This document shows, piece by piece, positions 23,100 through 35,840 of a stretch of DNA of 64,000 bases. The first letter of the stretch is position 1. Every line of letters begins with the position of its first letter. The stretch spans positions 2,621,001 to 2,685,000 of the forward strand of contig JARFJB010002087.1 in assembly GCA_036346205.1 (NCBI GenBank). Reading direction: 5' to 3'. The notes below the pieces were generated by a model. The model did not search any database. It was not told where the DNA came from and saw nothing but the letters and a program-made list of their open reading frames with translations. The translations under genes and the position numbers were made by a program. Origin of the DNA: Vesta saturnalis (taxonomy: Eukaryota; Arthropoda; Insecta; Coleoptera; Lampyridae).

Positions 23100-23570
23100 T
23101 CCTTCAGTTCCAATCTAATAGTTACTTTCTCGTTACAATAAGTATTCTAATCAACTCCCTTGATCAACCAATTTCAAGGTTATGTTACCTATACGTTGTG
23201 TAAGTACAGGTAAATCAATAACTATAGACGGCTCCTAGATTAATTTATAACCTGGTTCAACGTGTACATCAAACTCGAAGATTGTGTACGACTGCTCACT
23301 GTTCCTGTATGTGCGTCTAGTTAGATTACACTCCACATGTACATTTGTAGCATGAATTACTTGAACATCGAGATCAGATTCATAGGTGTGGCCTGCCCTG
23401 TACGCGTTAGGAGAGAAGTCGAGCGTGCGCCAAATAGAATCCTTTCTAAATTCCACGTTATGTATAGATTTAACTTCACATGTTAGCGTATTTTTGTTTG
23501 CTATTAAAGTAAAGTCGATCGTGTTATGTGGATTAATCTTATAATGATCCTGCCTGAATCCTTACAAATT
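23100..23570 (-). pseudogene. Second capsid-associated ORF relic, C-terminal part
   Basis: On the minus strand an open frame at 23235-23456 carries IWRTLDFSPNAYRAGHTYES and VECNLTRRTY, and extends upstream to about 23560. After a stop, a further piece in another frame (about 23110-23220) continues the domain. I take it to be the C-terminal part of a second structural-type protein, upstream of and in the same direction as the capsid-like relic. The N-terminal part is not recognisable; a Gly-rich stretch near 23960 could be a remnant. Stops and frameshifts show it is not functional. Confidence 0.35.
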
Positions 23571-25440
23571 TTCCATTCCTAGAAATAAATTATATCAATC
23601 CATATTTCCAAATTGTTTCCACAACTGTTCTATTACATTATTTAAAAATGTTATCAGTTGTTATCCTGTTTCATACTCTCCAAGTTTTCCTATATATACC
23701 AGATCCCCAGCCAAACTAATAAGAGTATTCGTACTTACTTTGTACAAACCAGACTTATTTTGCACTTATTTACCAGACCAGATGTAAACCCACCCCTTAA
23801 TTATATACCTACCCCTACCTTTACTTATTTATACCATTCTCACCTAACCAGACGTTTATACACCTATTTATATTCATATTTACTTCATACGACATACCCA
23901 CCTGGCCAGCCAACAACCTTCGCAACCATCTTTACTAATTTTACCCTCACCACCAAATCCACCCCCTGTATCATCCATAAATCCGCTCCTCTACTTCGAA
24001 CTACATTATTGGAAGGACATTTATATCAAACAAGCTTGGCTGTTTATAGCACCGAGATTAGGATATAAATTTGCCACAGGCACGTTGTACGTGATTCGCC
24101 GGAGGTACCACCCTGTATTATCACGTAGTGCGTCCCGTAAGATCTCTTCTGTAAATTAATTACTCCGCCACAAAAGAGAAACAAAATAAAAAAAAAAGAT
24201 TGTGATCTAAACCATCATTATTGGATTGCTTTGCACCGATATGGGCTTTTAAATTACAAATACCCGGAGGTTAAGGCCCCGAACAAATAGTCATCTCTCT
24301 GAGAAATAATCAACCCCAAACCATCATCACATCCATATAGAAGGCGAACGGAGGTTCTGCCTCGAACCCTCATTCTAGGACTTCAATACTATTATAGTAA
24401 CTCCTTATCTTTACCGTACACATAACTACACGTCCCTCATTATCTACCCTCTATATCACACCCCAAGTTTACAAGTTATAACTTTTCACGCCTCCTGTTC
24501 CATGTCACAAACACCTGTTGTATTTACATAAAATTATATAAAATTGTACTCACCTGACTTACACACCGAATTAATCCTGTTGCCAATAACCCAGAAACCC
24601 AATACATATCGTTAATAACCACCCAAAAAATAATTAACATTTCTGATATCAATTAAATTTGAAAACCACCTATTGCAATTAATCCGTATAATTTCAGTTG
24701 TAAACAGAGAGGGCGCATCCAGCGGAGTGTAAACTGGACGGTGCCGTCCTAATCCGGAAGGGTCTCGAAAATCATATTTTATTTGCTTCTTGTTCTTTAC
24801 CGGCAGTCCTTTCTTGTTTATTTGTTATTCATAATTAGTATTAATTTTATTTTATATTATTATTGTATAATTGTTTAAAAGTTCTAATCTTTACAAAAAT
24901 AAGGATTTATCAGTCTAATTTAACTCTACAGCTCAAAATTTTGACACGCCATTATTTTTTATTTTCTTATACAAGACTTACATTTATCAATTAATTCAGA
25001 TTAACATTGTCTTCAGCTATTGAGTAAATATTTATCAAATGTTTTTATCATCCAATGTAGTTACGGTTAACCAAATATGAATGAACAATTATTTTGAAAA
25101 ACTTGAAACTTTCAATCATAAAACTATTGGATCCCTAACACGATTAGTAAATAACGGAAGTGAAATAGATTAAAAATACCTTCGAATAAATTTAAACAAA
25201 TCCGTTCATCATTTAATTATACCCTTTATAGAATGTTGTACGATTTGACGTTGTAAAAGATTTTAAGGAAAGTGCAAAATTTCCGAATATATACTACCAT
25301 GTTTTACATATTCTATCTACTTTTAGATTCTACCAAATAAAAATTGACAATACATGGTTCTTAATGATTTAAAAAGGCATGTAACTGCGGTGGATTGAGC
25401 CTCTGTGATGTGAAAGTGTACGATGCTCTGGTTCGGCTTT
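23571..25440. other. Unassigned spacer between repeat copies A and B
   Basis: The plus-strand open frame at 23658-24068 is CT-rich with Thr/Pro/Tyr bias and no recognisable domain. The rest is AT-rich. Nothing else can be supported. Confidence 0.35.
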
Positions 25441-25449
25441 AAGTGCGAG

Positions 25450-25835
25450 GTTGCGTGGGCTGATGCGGTGCTGTGCTTGCGTGTGCTCGTGTGAGATCCG
25501 TCGTGCGTGTGCGTGTGCGAGTGTGCTGTGCCGAGTGCGTTGTGCGTGTGCGTCGTGCGTGTCCGTGTGCGTCGTGCGTGATGCCTGCGCGTGCGTGTGC
25601 GTAGATGCGTGCGTGTGCGTGTGCGTGTGCGAATGATGTGTATTATATGCGCGTAGCGTGCGCATTGTAGCTGCGATGCATGCAGTACTGCGGTGATGTT
25701 GCAGGTGCGTGCAGCTGTTGACCCGTCGGTTGTTGCGTGTGCGTGTGGTGAAATGCGTGATGCGTGTGCGTTGCGTGTGACGTGTGCGTGTGTGTGTGTA
25801 AGTATGTGTGTGTGTGTGTGTGCGTGCGTGTGGGC
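25450..25835. repeat. Degenerate GTGC/GT microsatellite
   Basis: Imperfect GTGCGT-type repeats with many interruptions, ending in short (TG)n and then GCATGTTTTGCACATC. It occupies the same position before copy B as the TG array before copy A. Confidence 0.85.
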
Positions 25836-27817
25836 ATGTTTTGCACATCACATCACATACTGTTCGACTTTGGATCAGATGTATGTTAGTGTCCACGATA
25901 ACTCCAGAACGACAACACGTACGTACTTGAAATTTCGTATTTAAACTTGTTTTTATTTCTCCTGGAGGTGATAGACTTTGGGAGAAATTCTGTGGCTGAA
26001 AGGAGGGGGGTGATTATGCGCAGTTTTGGGTTTTCATCAAATAATTATGAAACAGCTATATATTTTAAAAATAGCAACATAATTTAGCGACAAAAGTTCG
26101 TAAGGTAGAATTTAAGTGTTAGTTTAAATTTTTCCAGCACCTAAATATCAATTAATTTTATAAGAAAACGTGTAGACACATTTTCTAAAGATAATTTAAT
26201 TTTACATAACTTTTCTTTATAAAGCTTTTTCATTTAAAACTATAAAAATTAATTAAATATGATTAAAAATGCTTAAATTGTATTATCGGTGTTTTATAGA
26301 AGCGGGCGACTTTGGAATTTTTTTTTAAGTTATCGTCTATATGGCTATTAACGTCTGGCATGAAGTCTTAAATGTCCATCTGACATAGATTGGTAGAAGT
26401 GGGTCACTTATCCCCCACCATTTTTAATCGGATGACGTCCAATAGAAATAGGTCACGTGACACTTCCAGCTGATGGATCCTGCGCGCGTACACAGCCTAA
26501 GGGTAGGCCACGCCCTCTGGCTTCTGATTGGTTCTTAAACCCCTCCCAGCCTCCAGGATTAGTGCTCTGGTTGGGGGCCTACGGCTCTGTATTCTGACTG
26601 GTTCTTCCAAGTGGCCACGCTCGCTTCCAGCTGGTGCCATAATTAATTTGTGATAAAATGTTTAGTTCAGCTTAGTCATTACTTAAAAAATAAATTTTAC
26701 TTAAATAATCCACTTTAACAATATTACTTGTAACGGTACGCTCGTTCAGCAATATTCACCACTCATAAAATAAAAGGTCACGTTTATTTGTATCATAAAT
26801 AACTATTACCAAAATTGTAGTATTGGTATCAAATAATAAAAATATAAAATAATGAGAGGCCAGGCGAAAAACTTTCGTAAAAGCACCACACTTGAAGACT
26901 TCTTTCGCTTGTTAACAACGAAATATTTTTAGATTGCACCCATATCACATAGTCCTACACCAATGTTTAAATGCTGGAGATTTCAATAACATACTGGATT
27001 ATTGTAACTGGCTATTAAATATGATAGGAGAAAATCCTGAAATACTTCCCATATTATGTGGTCAGATGAAGCAACATTTCGGAGTGATGTTAGTGTAAAT
27101 CGCCATAACATGCACTATTGGACAGAAACAAATCCCGACTGGGTCCAATATCAGGGTGGACAAATAATTTGACCATACTTTTTTAATGAAATCATTAATG
27201 GGGAAAGATATTTAGATTTTTTAACAAACGAATTGCCACTTTTTTTAGGAGACGTACGACTGGCAATTCGTCATGACGTTTTACCAACACGATGGGTGCC
27301 CGGCACATTACTCTAGGGATGTTCGGAATTTTTTAAATCAAATATATGCTGGCAGATGGATAGGACGTTTATAGGAAGTATATTTCACTGGCCAGCCATA
27401 TCCCCAGACCTGACGTATTTAGATTTTTATTTGTGGGGGCAATTAAACTTGTTTTTGTCAACAGACCTACAACAACGGCTGACATGATCGCAAGAATACA
27501 AAACGCAATACAAAGCATTTTAGTGGCAGAAATTGAAACTTCCGTCTATCCACACGCCAGAAACTGGAATTGTGTATCGAAAATGATGGACGACAGTTTG
27601 AACATCTGGGGCGGCACTAATCACATTCTTAGAGTTGTTTGCGAAATTTACCTATACCTACCTTTTTTTGTTTACTTTTGGTGTCACGGTCAACTGAAAA
27701 TAATAAGAGGCATTTTTCTTTACGTTTACAATAAAATTATTTTTAATTATTTATTGTAGGTAGGTATGCCAAACGAAAAGTTAATAAAGAGTACCTTTCA
27801 GATAACGCCCTCTAGCG
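25834..27817 (+). mobile_element. Dispersed repeat family, copy B
   Basis: Direct copy of 20394-22441. Differences include absence of about 28 bases near 26500 (present in A around 21065-21092) and an extra TTGTATCATAAATAACTA near 26790. It has the same promoter-like sites (TGACGTC 26433, CACGTG 26454, ATTGG 26527). Confidence 0.85.
26935..27640 (+). pseudogene. ITm transposase, copy g (in repeat B)
   Basis: Same relic as copy f: HPYHIVLHQC-type start at 26938, IMWSDEATFRSDVSVNRHN near 27055, the second Asp in QHDGCPAHYSRDVRNFL near 27290, and the C-terminal helix region from 27433. It has a deletion where copy f has the GRWSVN segment (about 27140-27160), and an insertion in WIGRG near 27370. 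Non-functional. Sharing most breaks with copy f shows both descend from an already dead copy. Confidence 0.75.
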
Positions 27818-28184
27818 GCAAGGGTAATATTAGTGTGACAACATTTTTAACTGTTGCAGATAGACCAATGTAAGACCTTTCTAACAAGACTAAAATTGTT
27901 AATTTCCGGTAAGGTTAACCAGCCTAATTGAAGTTTTACAAAAAAATGTTCACTGTTTACACGTTTCTTAAGATATCTCGAGATAGAAAAAAGGTATCGA
28001 CATGCGGTTTTCTAAAAAAAATAAATGCCGACCTCTAATTTGCACGTTACTCATTAAGTTGCAGATGTGCTAACTTTGTTTCTATGCAAATGTACATATT
28101 TATTATCAAATGCATTATTTTTCTTTCTGACGTCAGCACAAACATTTATATAGATCTCACCCTTTTATGTTCTATATCTATCTT

Positions 28185-29000
28185 AGTATCCACGATAACT
28201 CCAGAACGAAAATACCTACGTACTTAAAATTTTGTATTTAAGCTTGTTTTCATTTGGCTTAGACCCGATAGATTTTGGGAGAAATCCAGAGGCGGAGAGG
28301 GGAATTATTAGGGGCAGTTTTTATTTTTTATCAAATATTTCTAAAATAGCTGCATATTCCAAAGATATAAAAATACCTAAATGTGGACCTTAAACATATC
28401 GATTAATTATGTTCTATGCAATTTTTTGATATGACGCGTAATTTTTCATTATCTGAATAACGATTAATTTCATAAGGAAAAGTGTAGACGTATTTTGTAA
28501 AGAAAGTTTAATGTTACATAACTTATGGTTATAAAGTTTTTTAATATAACGCAAGGTAAGTCAAAAAATTAATTAAATATCAATGCAAATGGTTATACTG
28601 CATTATTGATTTATAGAAGAGGGCGGCTTTGGAATTTTTTTTTAGTTAACATGTATATATTAAGATCTATCTGACATGAAGTTTTAAACGTCATTCTGAC
28701 AGATTTTTTTTTGTTTTTACAACGTTGCCTGTTTACGTTATAAACGTATAAAAAAGAGGTTGCAAAGTTGCCCTAAAAAATATAATTCAAATTATTGCAT
28801 TTCTTTTTATTTTTAAGTTAGCATCCAGATGTCTGTTAACCTCTATCAGACTTGATAGACCTTAAACCTCCGTTTGGCATAGACTATTGTATCTGTTTTT
28901 GCAATATTGCATATTTTCGTAATTAACTTATAAAAGAGGTTGCATAATTATCCTTAAAAAAATGCTATTAAAATTATTTCATTTCTTTTCATTTCCATTT
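28185..29000 (+). repeat. Dispersed repeat family, copy C (partial, tandem inside)
   Basis: It starts TTAGTATCCACGATAACTCC, like copies A and B, and is more diverged. Its second half holds two direct copies of about 185 bases (GAGGTTGCAAAGTTGCCCT at 28756 and GAGGTTGCATAATTATCCT at 28936). It ends before the transposase part. Confidence 0.6.
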
Positions 29001-29160
29001 TGTGGGTTGAAGATCGTGCTGTGTTCCACACCAGATATTTTTTGTTGTGGCATTGGCTGGTAAATAATAAGTAACTTGTAGTGGCAAAGTAGACAAAGTT
29101 TTGTGCAAATCTGTACAGGTTGTTCAATTTCTTAAATAAAAAATTATTATTGTTGGCAAA

Positions 29161-29489
29161 TTGCTAAATTTGAAGTTAATTTTTACAGAATGCTTCACTT
29201 ATCACTTCACTTACTCGTTCATTATTTTTAAGTCTTTTTTGAGCACAATTCCAGAAAAAAAAAAAATTATCCGCTACCAAAATTGCATGAACAAAAGAGA
29301 AAGGAAAGAAGAGCTGGAGAAATACGTAAAAATTACTTCAATTTTTCCAAAACCACAGAGTACTTCGCCTGCGCGAAAGAATCTGCGGTTTGTAAGAAAA
29401 TTTATCCCAAACATCAACATCATCAACTCACACACCCATTAAACAAAACTACTAGTGATAGTGATGCTGATGATAATAATATATATTAA
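29161..29489 (+). pseudogene. Possible hAT (ZMYM/DUF4371-type) N-terminal fragment
   Basis: Overlapping frames give basic, Lys-rich text (KRERKEELEKYVKITSIFPK and an acidic end SDSDADDN). This resembles the N-terminal linker of hAT-like proteins, but the match is weak and short. It could equally be chance coding in A-rich DNA. Confidence 0.2.
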
Positions 29490-30365
29490 AAAATTCGGAA
29501 TATAAAAACTGAACATTTTAGGCTAATATATTCTCTCTCAAAAAATTCTATATATTCTTTCTGCTGAAATATTTTTAGATCAGACGAATTGGAATCAAAC
29601 AGTCTTGTTGATGAACTTTGTTACAACGACTGGTAGCATTTGAGTGTGCATATCCATGAGGAAAATAAATTTTAATGCACACGTACTTCAAGTTTTTGAG
29701 CTTCTAAACAAAAGAAAATAAAATCTTCCCTCTTATCCTCTGGTTTCAGCACCATCACCACCAAAAATAATTGGGGTCTAGTAATTTAACCCTTTTTACA
29801 TTTATCTCAGATTTGAATTAACTCACCATTTAAGTTTTTGTATCATCACGGACGAAAGAAAACGTATTAATCCTTCTTACTCCACATCCCATAAAGCTAC
29901 CATCACCAACAATAACAGTGATGTAGGCATTTAAGTATTAAGCACTGTTGTGGTAAATTTGAATACATTTGCTTTTCCAGTTTTTGACTTATTGCGGTTA
30001 ATAAAATTATATTTACCACTCTTATTTATTGCCACCAAAAATTACTGAGATCTAGAAATTTAGATCCTAACCACGTACGCCAAATTTTAGTACAATTACT
30101 TTTAATATTTTTCAGTTATTGCAGCCGAGAGAAAATCACATATACCCCTTCTGTTCCTTACCCGCAAATTCACCACCACCAAATATAAATGGGCTTTAGA
30201 CATTTAGGTGATAAACACTTATGTTCAGTTTGAATTATTTTTCAATTTTTTGAGCGATTGCGACCGAAAGAACATTATATTTACCATCCTTACTCTTTGC
30301 TCCGTAACTCCACCCTTAATATGTGGGGTCTACGGGGTCGAGACATTTAGGTCATACACCCAGAT
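29490..30365. other. No recognisable gene
   Basis: Contains spaced similar phrases such as CACCACCAAAAATAATTGGGG (29755, shortened) and GCCACCAAAAATTACTGAG (30030) and CACCACCAAATATAAATGGGC (30173), suggesting a diverged tandem repeat of roughly 140-280 bases. No coding frame is supported. Confidence 0.3.
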
Positions 30366-30369
30366 ATTC

Positions 30370-30707
30370 ATGACACATACACAAGCACACGCACACGCAT
30401 TCGCATACGCACACGTACACGTACACGCACGCGCACACGCACACGCACACGCACACGCACACGCACACGCACACGCACACGCATACGCACACGCGCACGC
30501 ACACGCACACGCACACGCACACGCACACGCACACGCACACGCACACGCACACGCACATGCACACATGCACACGCACAAACGCACACATGCACACACGCAC
30601 ACATGCACACACGCACACGCGCACACACGCACACACGCATATACGCACATATACACACATACGCATGCACACATACACACATGCACAAATGCACAAATGC
30701 ACACACG

Positions 30708-30762
<55 letters not shown>

Positions 30763-30828
30763 CCACATACTCACTTAGGCACAAGCACACAGTACACACG
30801 CACATACACACACACGCACACACCCTTA
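30370..30828. repeat. CA/CACG microsatellite, about 460 bp
   Basis: Runs of ACGCAC, ACACGC and a pure (AC) block at 30708-30755. All open frames here, on both strands, are repeat artefacts. Confidence 0.95.
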
Positions 30829-30829
30829 T

Positions 30830-31395
30830 TTTTTCTGTTTGCACATCCTCACCCTCACACTTCTTCCCTGTACAACACATACTTTTCATTAGTTTTTCAA
30901 ATATTAATTTCCTTTTCCTTAAGTCCATTTCGAACAGTGGTTCTCCTGCACTCCACACTTGCCCTATTAATTTATTTCCTTTTCTCACTCGTGCTTTTAT
31001 ATGCTCCCCATCTTTATTGTATTCTCTTATCGTGTATCCCAAGTAGGTGTAGGTGAGTTCCTTTACCTGCTGTATCTCATCTTCCCTTCATTTCCACTCC
31101 TCCTTTTTCCTTTCTCCTCCCCCTTTTCTCAATAGTTTTGTTCCCATTTACATACAAATCTTTTCTTTTCAAATGTTCATGTCCATGGTTTTTAGCATCC
31201 CCTTCATTTCTTTTTCTTCCTTCACTATTAACACTATGTCATCAGCGTACGCCAGCGACCACACTTTCCTGTTTCCTACCACCACGCTTCCTTCTTGTTG
31301 CCCCCTTACTGTCTCCTCTAGGTCTGCTGTGTATACTGCGAACAGCTTGGGCTCAGGGGGCGTCCTTGTCTTATGCCTTTCCTTGTTACAAATCC
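30830..31395 (-). pseudogene. LINE (non-LTR) reverse-transcriptase relic
   Basis: The minus strand reads RQGRPLSPKLFAVYTADLEE from about 31370, followed by VWSLAYADDIVLIVKEEKEM near 31240. YADD is the catalytic metal-binding box of non-LTR reverse transcriptases and the R-Q-G-x-P-L-S-P motif is the block before it. After a decayed stretch, YLGYTIREYNKDGEHIKARV (about 30990-31050) matches the post-catalytic L-G region. The element is cut at its 5' side at about 31395 and at its 3' side runs into the CA array. Inactive because of stops and truncation. The exact clade is not determined. Confidence 0.8.
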
Positions 31396-31399
31396 TTCA

Positions 31400-33384
31400 C
31401 TTAATTCCTATCAATAAATGTTGACTAACATTACAAAACTAGTACTGCACTAAAATTTTTCTCCATTTACAGTTTTTCTGTAAGCGAATGCAATTTTGGT
31501 TATTGTACAATAGAGCAATAAACAATTGCACATGATGCCCTTTTATTAATTTGTTTTTCCATGGCAAAGTCTTCTATTAGTAAAATGATAATATTTAATT
31601 TTTTGAGTTGGGGAATCGCAAAGACTGTGTGTTTCAACGTTATTCCGATATGTGCGGTAATAAAACTAGTCGCCCTCGTATGCGTATACTGCACTAAGAA
31701 ATGGATGTTTGTGATCTAATAGGAAATATGACAATTGTATTAAGAAAAACGTTTCTAATTATTATTAATTAATTTGAGACATTTCCGACATAAATACAAA
31801 TTCGGTGATTTACTATAATTCTGCTCGAGAAACTATATTTATTAAAAATATTTCTTCACTCTCACATAGAGACTTTTATAAGCACTTGATAATATTTTAT
31901 GCCAATATTTATATGAAAATTAAAAAAAAACTGAAAAACGCCTAGATCATTTAATACCTATCAATAACTTCTACTGGTTGGTTTTAATCTGAAAGAACAT
32001 AAGGTGTAGAAAAACATTAAAATAATTATTACTATGAGGAAGTTTAAGAAGTTTAAACATTGAGTTATAGTTACAAATTAATTTGATTCGCGACAATAAC
32101 CGCTTCTTAATAATAAACAATTACAGAGGGTCACTATAGCAATGTACTCGAACTATTAAGACTATTAACAAACATTGAATTGATTCTATGTATTCTTTTA
32201 ATCTTGAATTAATTATACGTTATTCGATACTTATTTCCAGCATCATTATTTAGAATTTATTCTAATTTAGTAACTTGATTATAATTATCATCTTTGTTTA
32301 TTGGCATTATCTTTAATGTTTAAACATATTTAAAAAACCTGCAATGTTTTCTAATTTGCAAAGTCTAGCACCATTAGATAGTTTTTCATTTTAATTTCCA
32401 CAATAAGGTTTGTGGGTTTGTGTTGAAATTTAAAAACGAATGTTGTTATTAACCATGTGTCTTGTAGATTTCACTTTACTAAGCGAAAAATCTGGACTCA
32501 ATTTTAAGCCACTGATGAATTCCTGTTTAGGTCATGGAGGGTCTTCTTTGATTGTATACTTTATGGCTTTCTAAAGTCGATGGAATAGTCCGTTGATTAA
32601 AAATGAGTAAAATGCCGTATGTAGTGGATATTTCGGGAGCACCAATGGACAATATTCTACACAAACACCAGAATATGTCTAAGTTGCAGATCCATTAACA
32701 TCAGCAAGCTTTTAATGCCAATTTGGGCGTTACCACGTTGAGTATTTCCAGAAGCACGGTAACTAAGCAGTATTATGTTTAATTACTCACCTGCTTCAAT
32801 GAGTGGGTAAACTTTGGCCAAGCAGAACCTATAGCGCATTAACGTACTCGTCACATTGCTTTCTTACCTTTATGTCGACCAACTCCACCGAGACATTTGT
32901 AATTATCAAATTAAAAAAATATAAAGTAACCGGCATATGACTTTCTTATACTTGTGTACATATTGCGATAGTAAAGAGGAATAGATCATTTTTATTTAGT
33001 CGTATTCACGCTTATGTGAAACACATTTTGTTTTTAAGGCTTATTCTTTACGAAAAACATTCAGGAAAAAACCTATCTAAATTATAAAAAATGTCTTTGC
33101 GTATTTAATAGTTTACGAGACATTCTCGAAGTGTGCTTTAACGCTTTCTTTCTTTGTAAGCCGATTTTAACCAAAACTTGATGAAGCATAAGCTATCATG
33201 ACTGCACAATCGCACATTTTAGCAGTTACTCAATTTTATAATTTTGTTCTGCTTTAATGGTACTTTGTTGTATTTCCATATTGAATCTTTTCTTTTTGTT
33301 GTTTGTTTTGATGAGATGATGTTTACATTAACCTTTAATGCTTATTTAGTTACCAATTGAAATTGAGAGACTTGCCTAAAATGG
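31400..33384. other. AT-rich stretch without recognisable gene
   Basis: No coding frame, inverted repeat or array was found that I can support. Confidence 0.4.
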
Positions 33385-33896
33385 GGAAAGAAAGGGAGAG
33401 GGAGGGAGAGGGAGAGGGAGAGGGAGAGGGAGAGGGAGAGGGAGAGGAGAGGGAGAGGGAGGGAGAGGAGAGGAGAGGAGAGGGAGGAGAGGAGAGGAGA
33501 GGAGAGAGGAGAGGGAGAGGGAGAGGAGGGAGAGGAGAGGGAGAGGGAGGAGGGAGAGGGAGAGGGAGAGGGAGAGTGAGAGGGAGAGGGAGAGGGAGAG
33601 GGAGAGGGAGAGGGAGAGGGAGAGGAGAGGGAGAGGAGAGGGAGAGGGAGAGGGAGAGGAGAGGGAGAGGGAGAGGGAGAGAGAGAGAGGGAGAGGAGAG
33701 GAGAGAGGGAGGAGGGAGAGGGAGAGGAGGAGAGGGAGAGGAGAGGGAGAGGGAGAGGAGAGGGAGAGGGAGAGGGAGGGAGAGGAGAGGAGAGGGAGAG
33801 GAGAGAGGGAGAGGAGAGGAGAGGAGAGGGAGAGGAGAGGGAGAGGGAGAGGGAGAGGGAGAGGGAGAGGGATAGGGAGAGGGAGAGGGAGAGGGA
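33385..33896 (+). repeat. Purine-only (GGGAGA)n tract
   Basis: About 510 bases of G and A on the plus strand with only two or three pyrimidines (for example near 33577 and 33872). The unit is GGGAGA with GGAGA variants. Long mirror-symmetric purine tracts can form triplex DNA. The open frames across it are artefacts. Confidence 0.95.
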
Positions 33897-35764
33897 ACAC
33901 CATATTGCTATTAAAGCATGTTTTAGCGTCTTTGTCAAAGTACCCACGGAAAGTTGCAATAAATGGAACTTGAACAGCGTTATAGGGTGGAGTACTGTTT
34001 TGTGAAATGGTTGATAGTGGTATTTCCTCCTTTAGATGATGTACCAGTAATAACAAAATTAATCACTTGCTGCAACACATTTTATGTGTCGGGAACAGAA
34101 GGATTGGAGATAATCGTGTATGTACGCTTGAGAGTGTTCCAGCTCTATGTATATTCATTTATTTAGTAAACTACTGACAATTGCACGTCTTTTGAGTTTT
34201 CTCCCTAGGTTTCCTTTTTCAAGGGTTTAGTTTCCGTAGGTTTTTTCGAGGTGTTACTTCCCGTTTTTTCCCGAGGGTTTTTTTCGTGACTGGTTCATTC
34301 CTACAAGAGTAAACAGTATGATTCTGTAAGGGTTGCCTAAAACTCACCATGTACATTTCGCCGCATACAACCCGGAATGGACAACTTGCTGTATAAAATT
34401 AACACACACGCACGCGTACGCACATGCACACGCACCCACACACACGAACGCGCACCTCTGTAATGGCTGTTAAATTTGCTACATGTGGTCATAAATTTGC
34501 TATCACAAACAAAGAAAATACTGTTAATGTAGTAGGGATTACGTAAATGCTTTTGTTTCTATTAGAAAACTATTAAAGTGACTATTTGGCCATTTTAATT
34601 AATACAATTTTCAAAGAATCACATTTTATTAGAGAATGGTGTACACTAACGTTATTACACGACGAGTTGTATCCCAGCGAGTTCAGCACGGCCAGCTATG
34701 CATGGCGGGTAATGCCAGCGCCAAATGTATCCTGGCGAGTTGTGTTCGCCGACTTGAGTTCACTCCATCTGCAAAGAGCTTAATACCGTTAAATTGGAAA
34801 ATTTCGAAAACTTTTTCAAGTAATAGCATGGAAAACGTTTCATCCGTTAATAAAAATTTTTTACGAAAATAATACTGCCGAGCAACACTATCATCACTTC
34901 AGTCTACAAATTTTCACCAACCCACATACACATATCTTTACGACCCCTCTTTAAGTCAGTGTTATAATCTTAAAAGCAACAAACGAATATTTCATTTCAA
35001 GAACCTCTAGTACATATTTAAATTATTAATTCTACTTATGTAATTGGTATATGGATCAATTAGTTGCTTGTAAAGTTTATTGATACAGTGGGCACTACAT
35101 CACGCCTAGGTTATTGAGCATTCACTATTTGGTAAAAACATTAATGCTTCTAAATTTATTTCAAGGAAAAACTACTGAGCGATAAACGGCAATATAGTGT
35201 TTATTTTAGCTAGAATACTATAGGATAGTTAAAATACAATCATATTACGTAAAAAAAGTCATCTGTGTGGTCACCAGACATAATAGTTTGGTACCTAATC
35301 TCACACGAAACATTAAAATCCCAACGGTTTAGATCATATAAAAGCAATTATACTAAAAGTCAAAACCTTTGTAGGTTGGAAAAAGCAAGAAATACTTCCT
35401 CTTCTCCCTTAAAAACTTAAGATGAGTTGGAATATATCCCCTTAAATACCGCTCAAAGGCATGAATGAGCTTTTAACAACAATCTCGAACACCAAGTGTT
35501 ACAGCATCTGTGGGCATCTGGAGCTCGTACACTTGTATACTGCATTTCTTCCACAGTATGAGCCGACCGGCTGTCGGTGATGCGTGAGCTTTATACGTCC
35601 ATAACTTAAATCTTTGTAAACGCATAAAAAAACATTAATTTCACGTGTGCGTTTTATATACATACACAAATTACGTAATGAAAATTAAAACCTAAAATAA
35701 AAATGGATTAATACGTATGATCTACAACTTTAATTTTCTTAATAAATTGACTTCTTTCTTTTAG
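33897..35764. other. Region upstream of the signal-peptide exon
   Basis: Mostly AT-rich. A short CA-rich stretch is at 34404-34456. No TATA box or initiator could be assigned. A pyrimidine-rich acceptor-like TTCTTTCTTTTAG ends at 35764, so an untranslated exon may lie further upstream. Confidence 0.3.
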
Positions 35765-35840
35765 TTAGTTTAAATTATATTTCTGTGCGGTCCATTGACC
35801 AATTATTTTCGGACAATTTAAAGTGTGCGTGAGTGTTAAA

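Noticed and set aside
23658..24068. A Thr/Pro-rich protein gene
   Set aside because: No domain, no splice context; composition follows a CT-rich stretch opposite the decayed virus-like region.
20394..27817. Copies A and B as long terminal repeats flanking a virus-like gene
   Set aside because: Each copy contains a dead transposase and a promoter-like block, and related partial copies occur alone elsewhere; a duplication of a dispersed repeat is simpler.
33342..34056. Ser/Leu/Pro and Gly/Glu/Arg-rich open frames
   Set aside because: Translation of a purine-only repeat; present in several frames at once.
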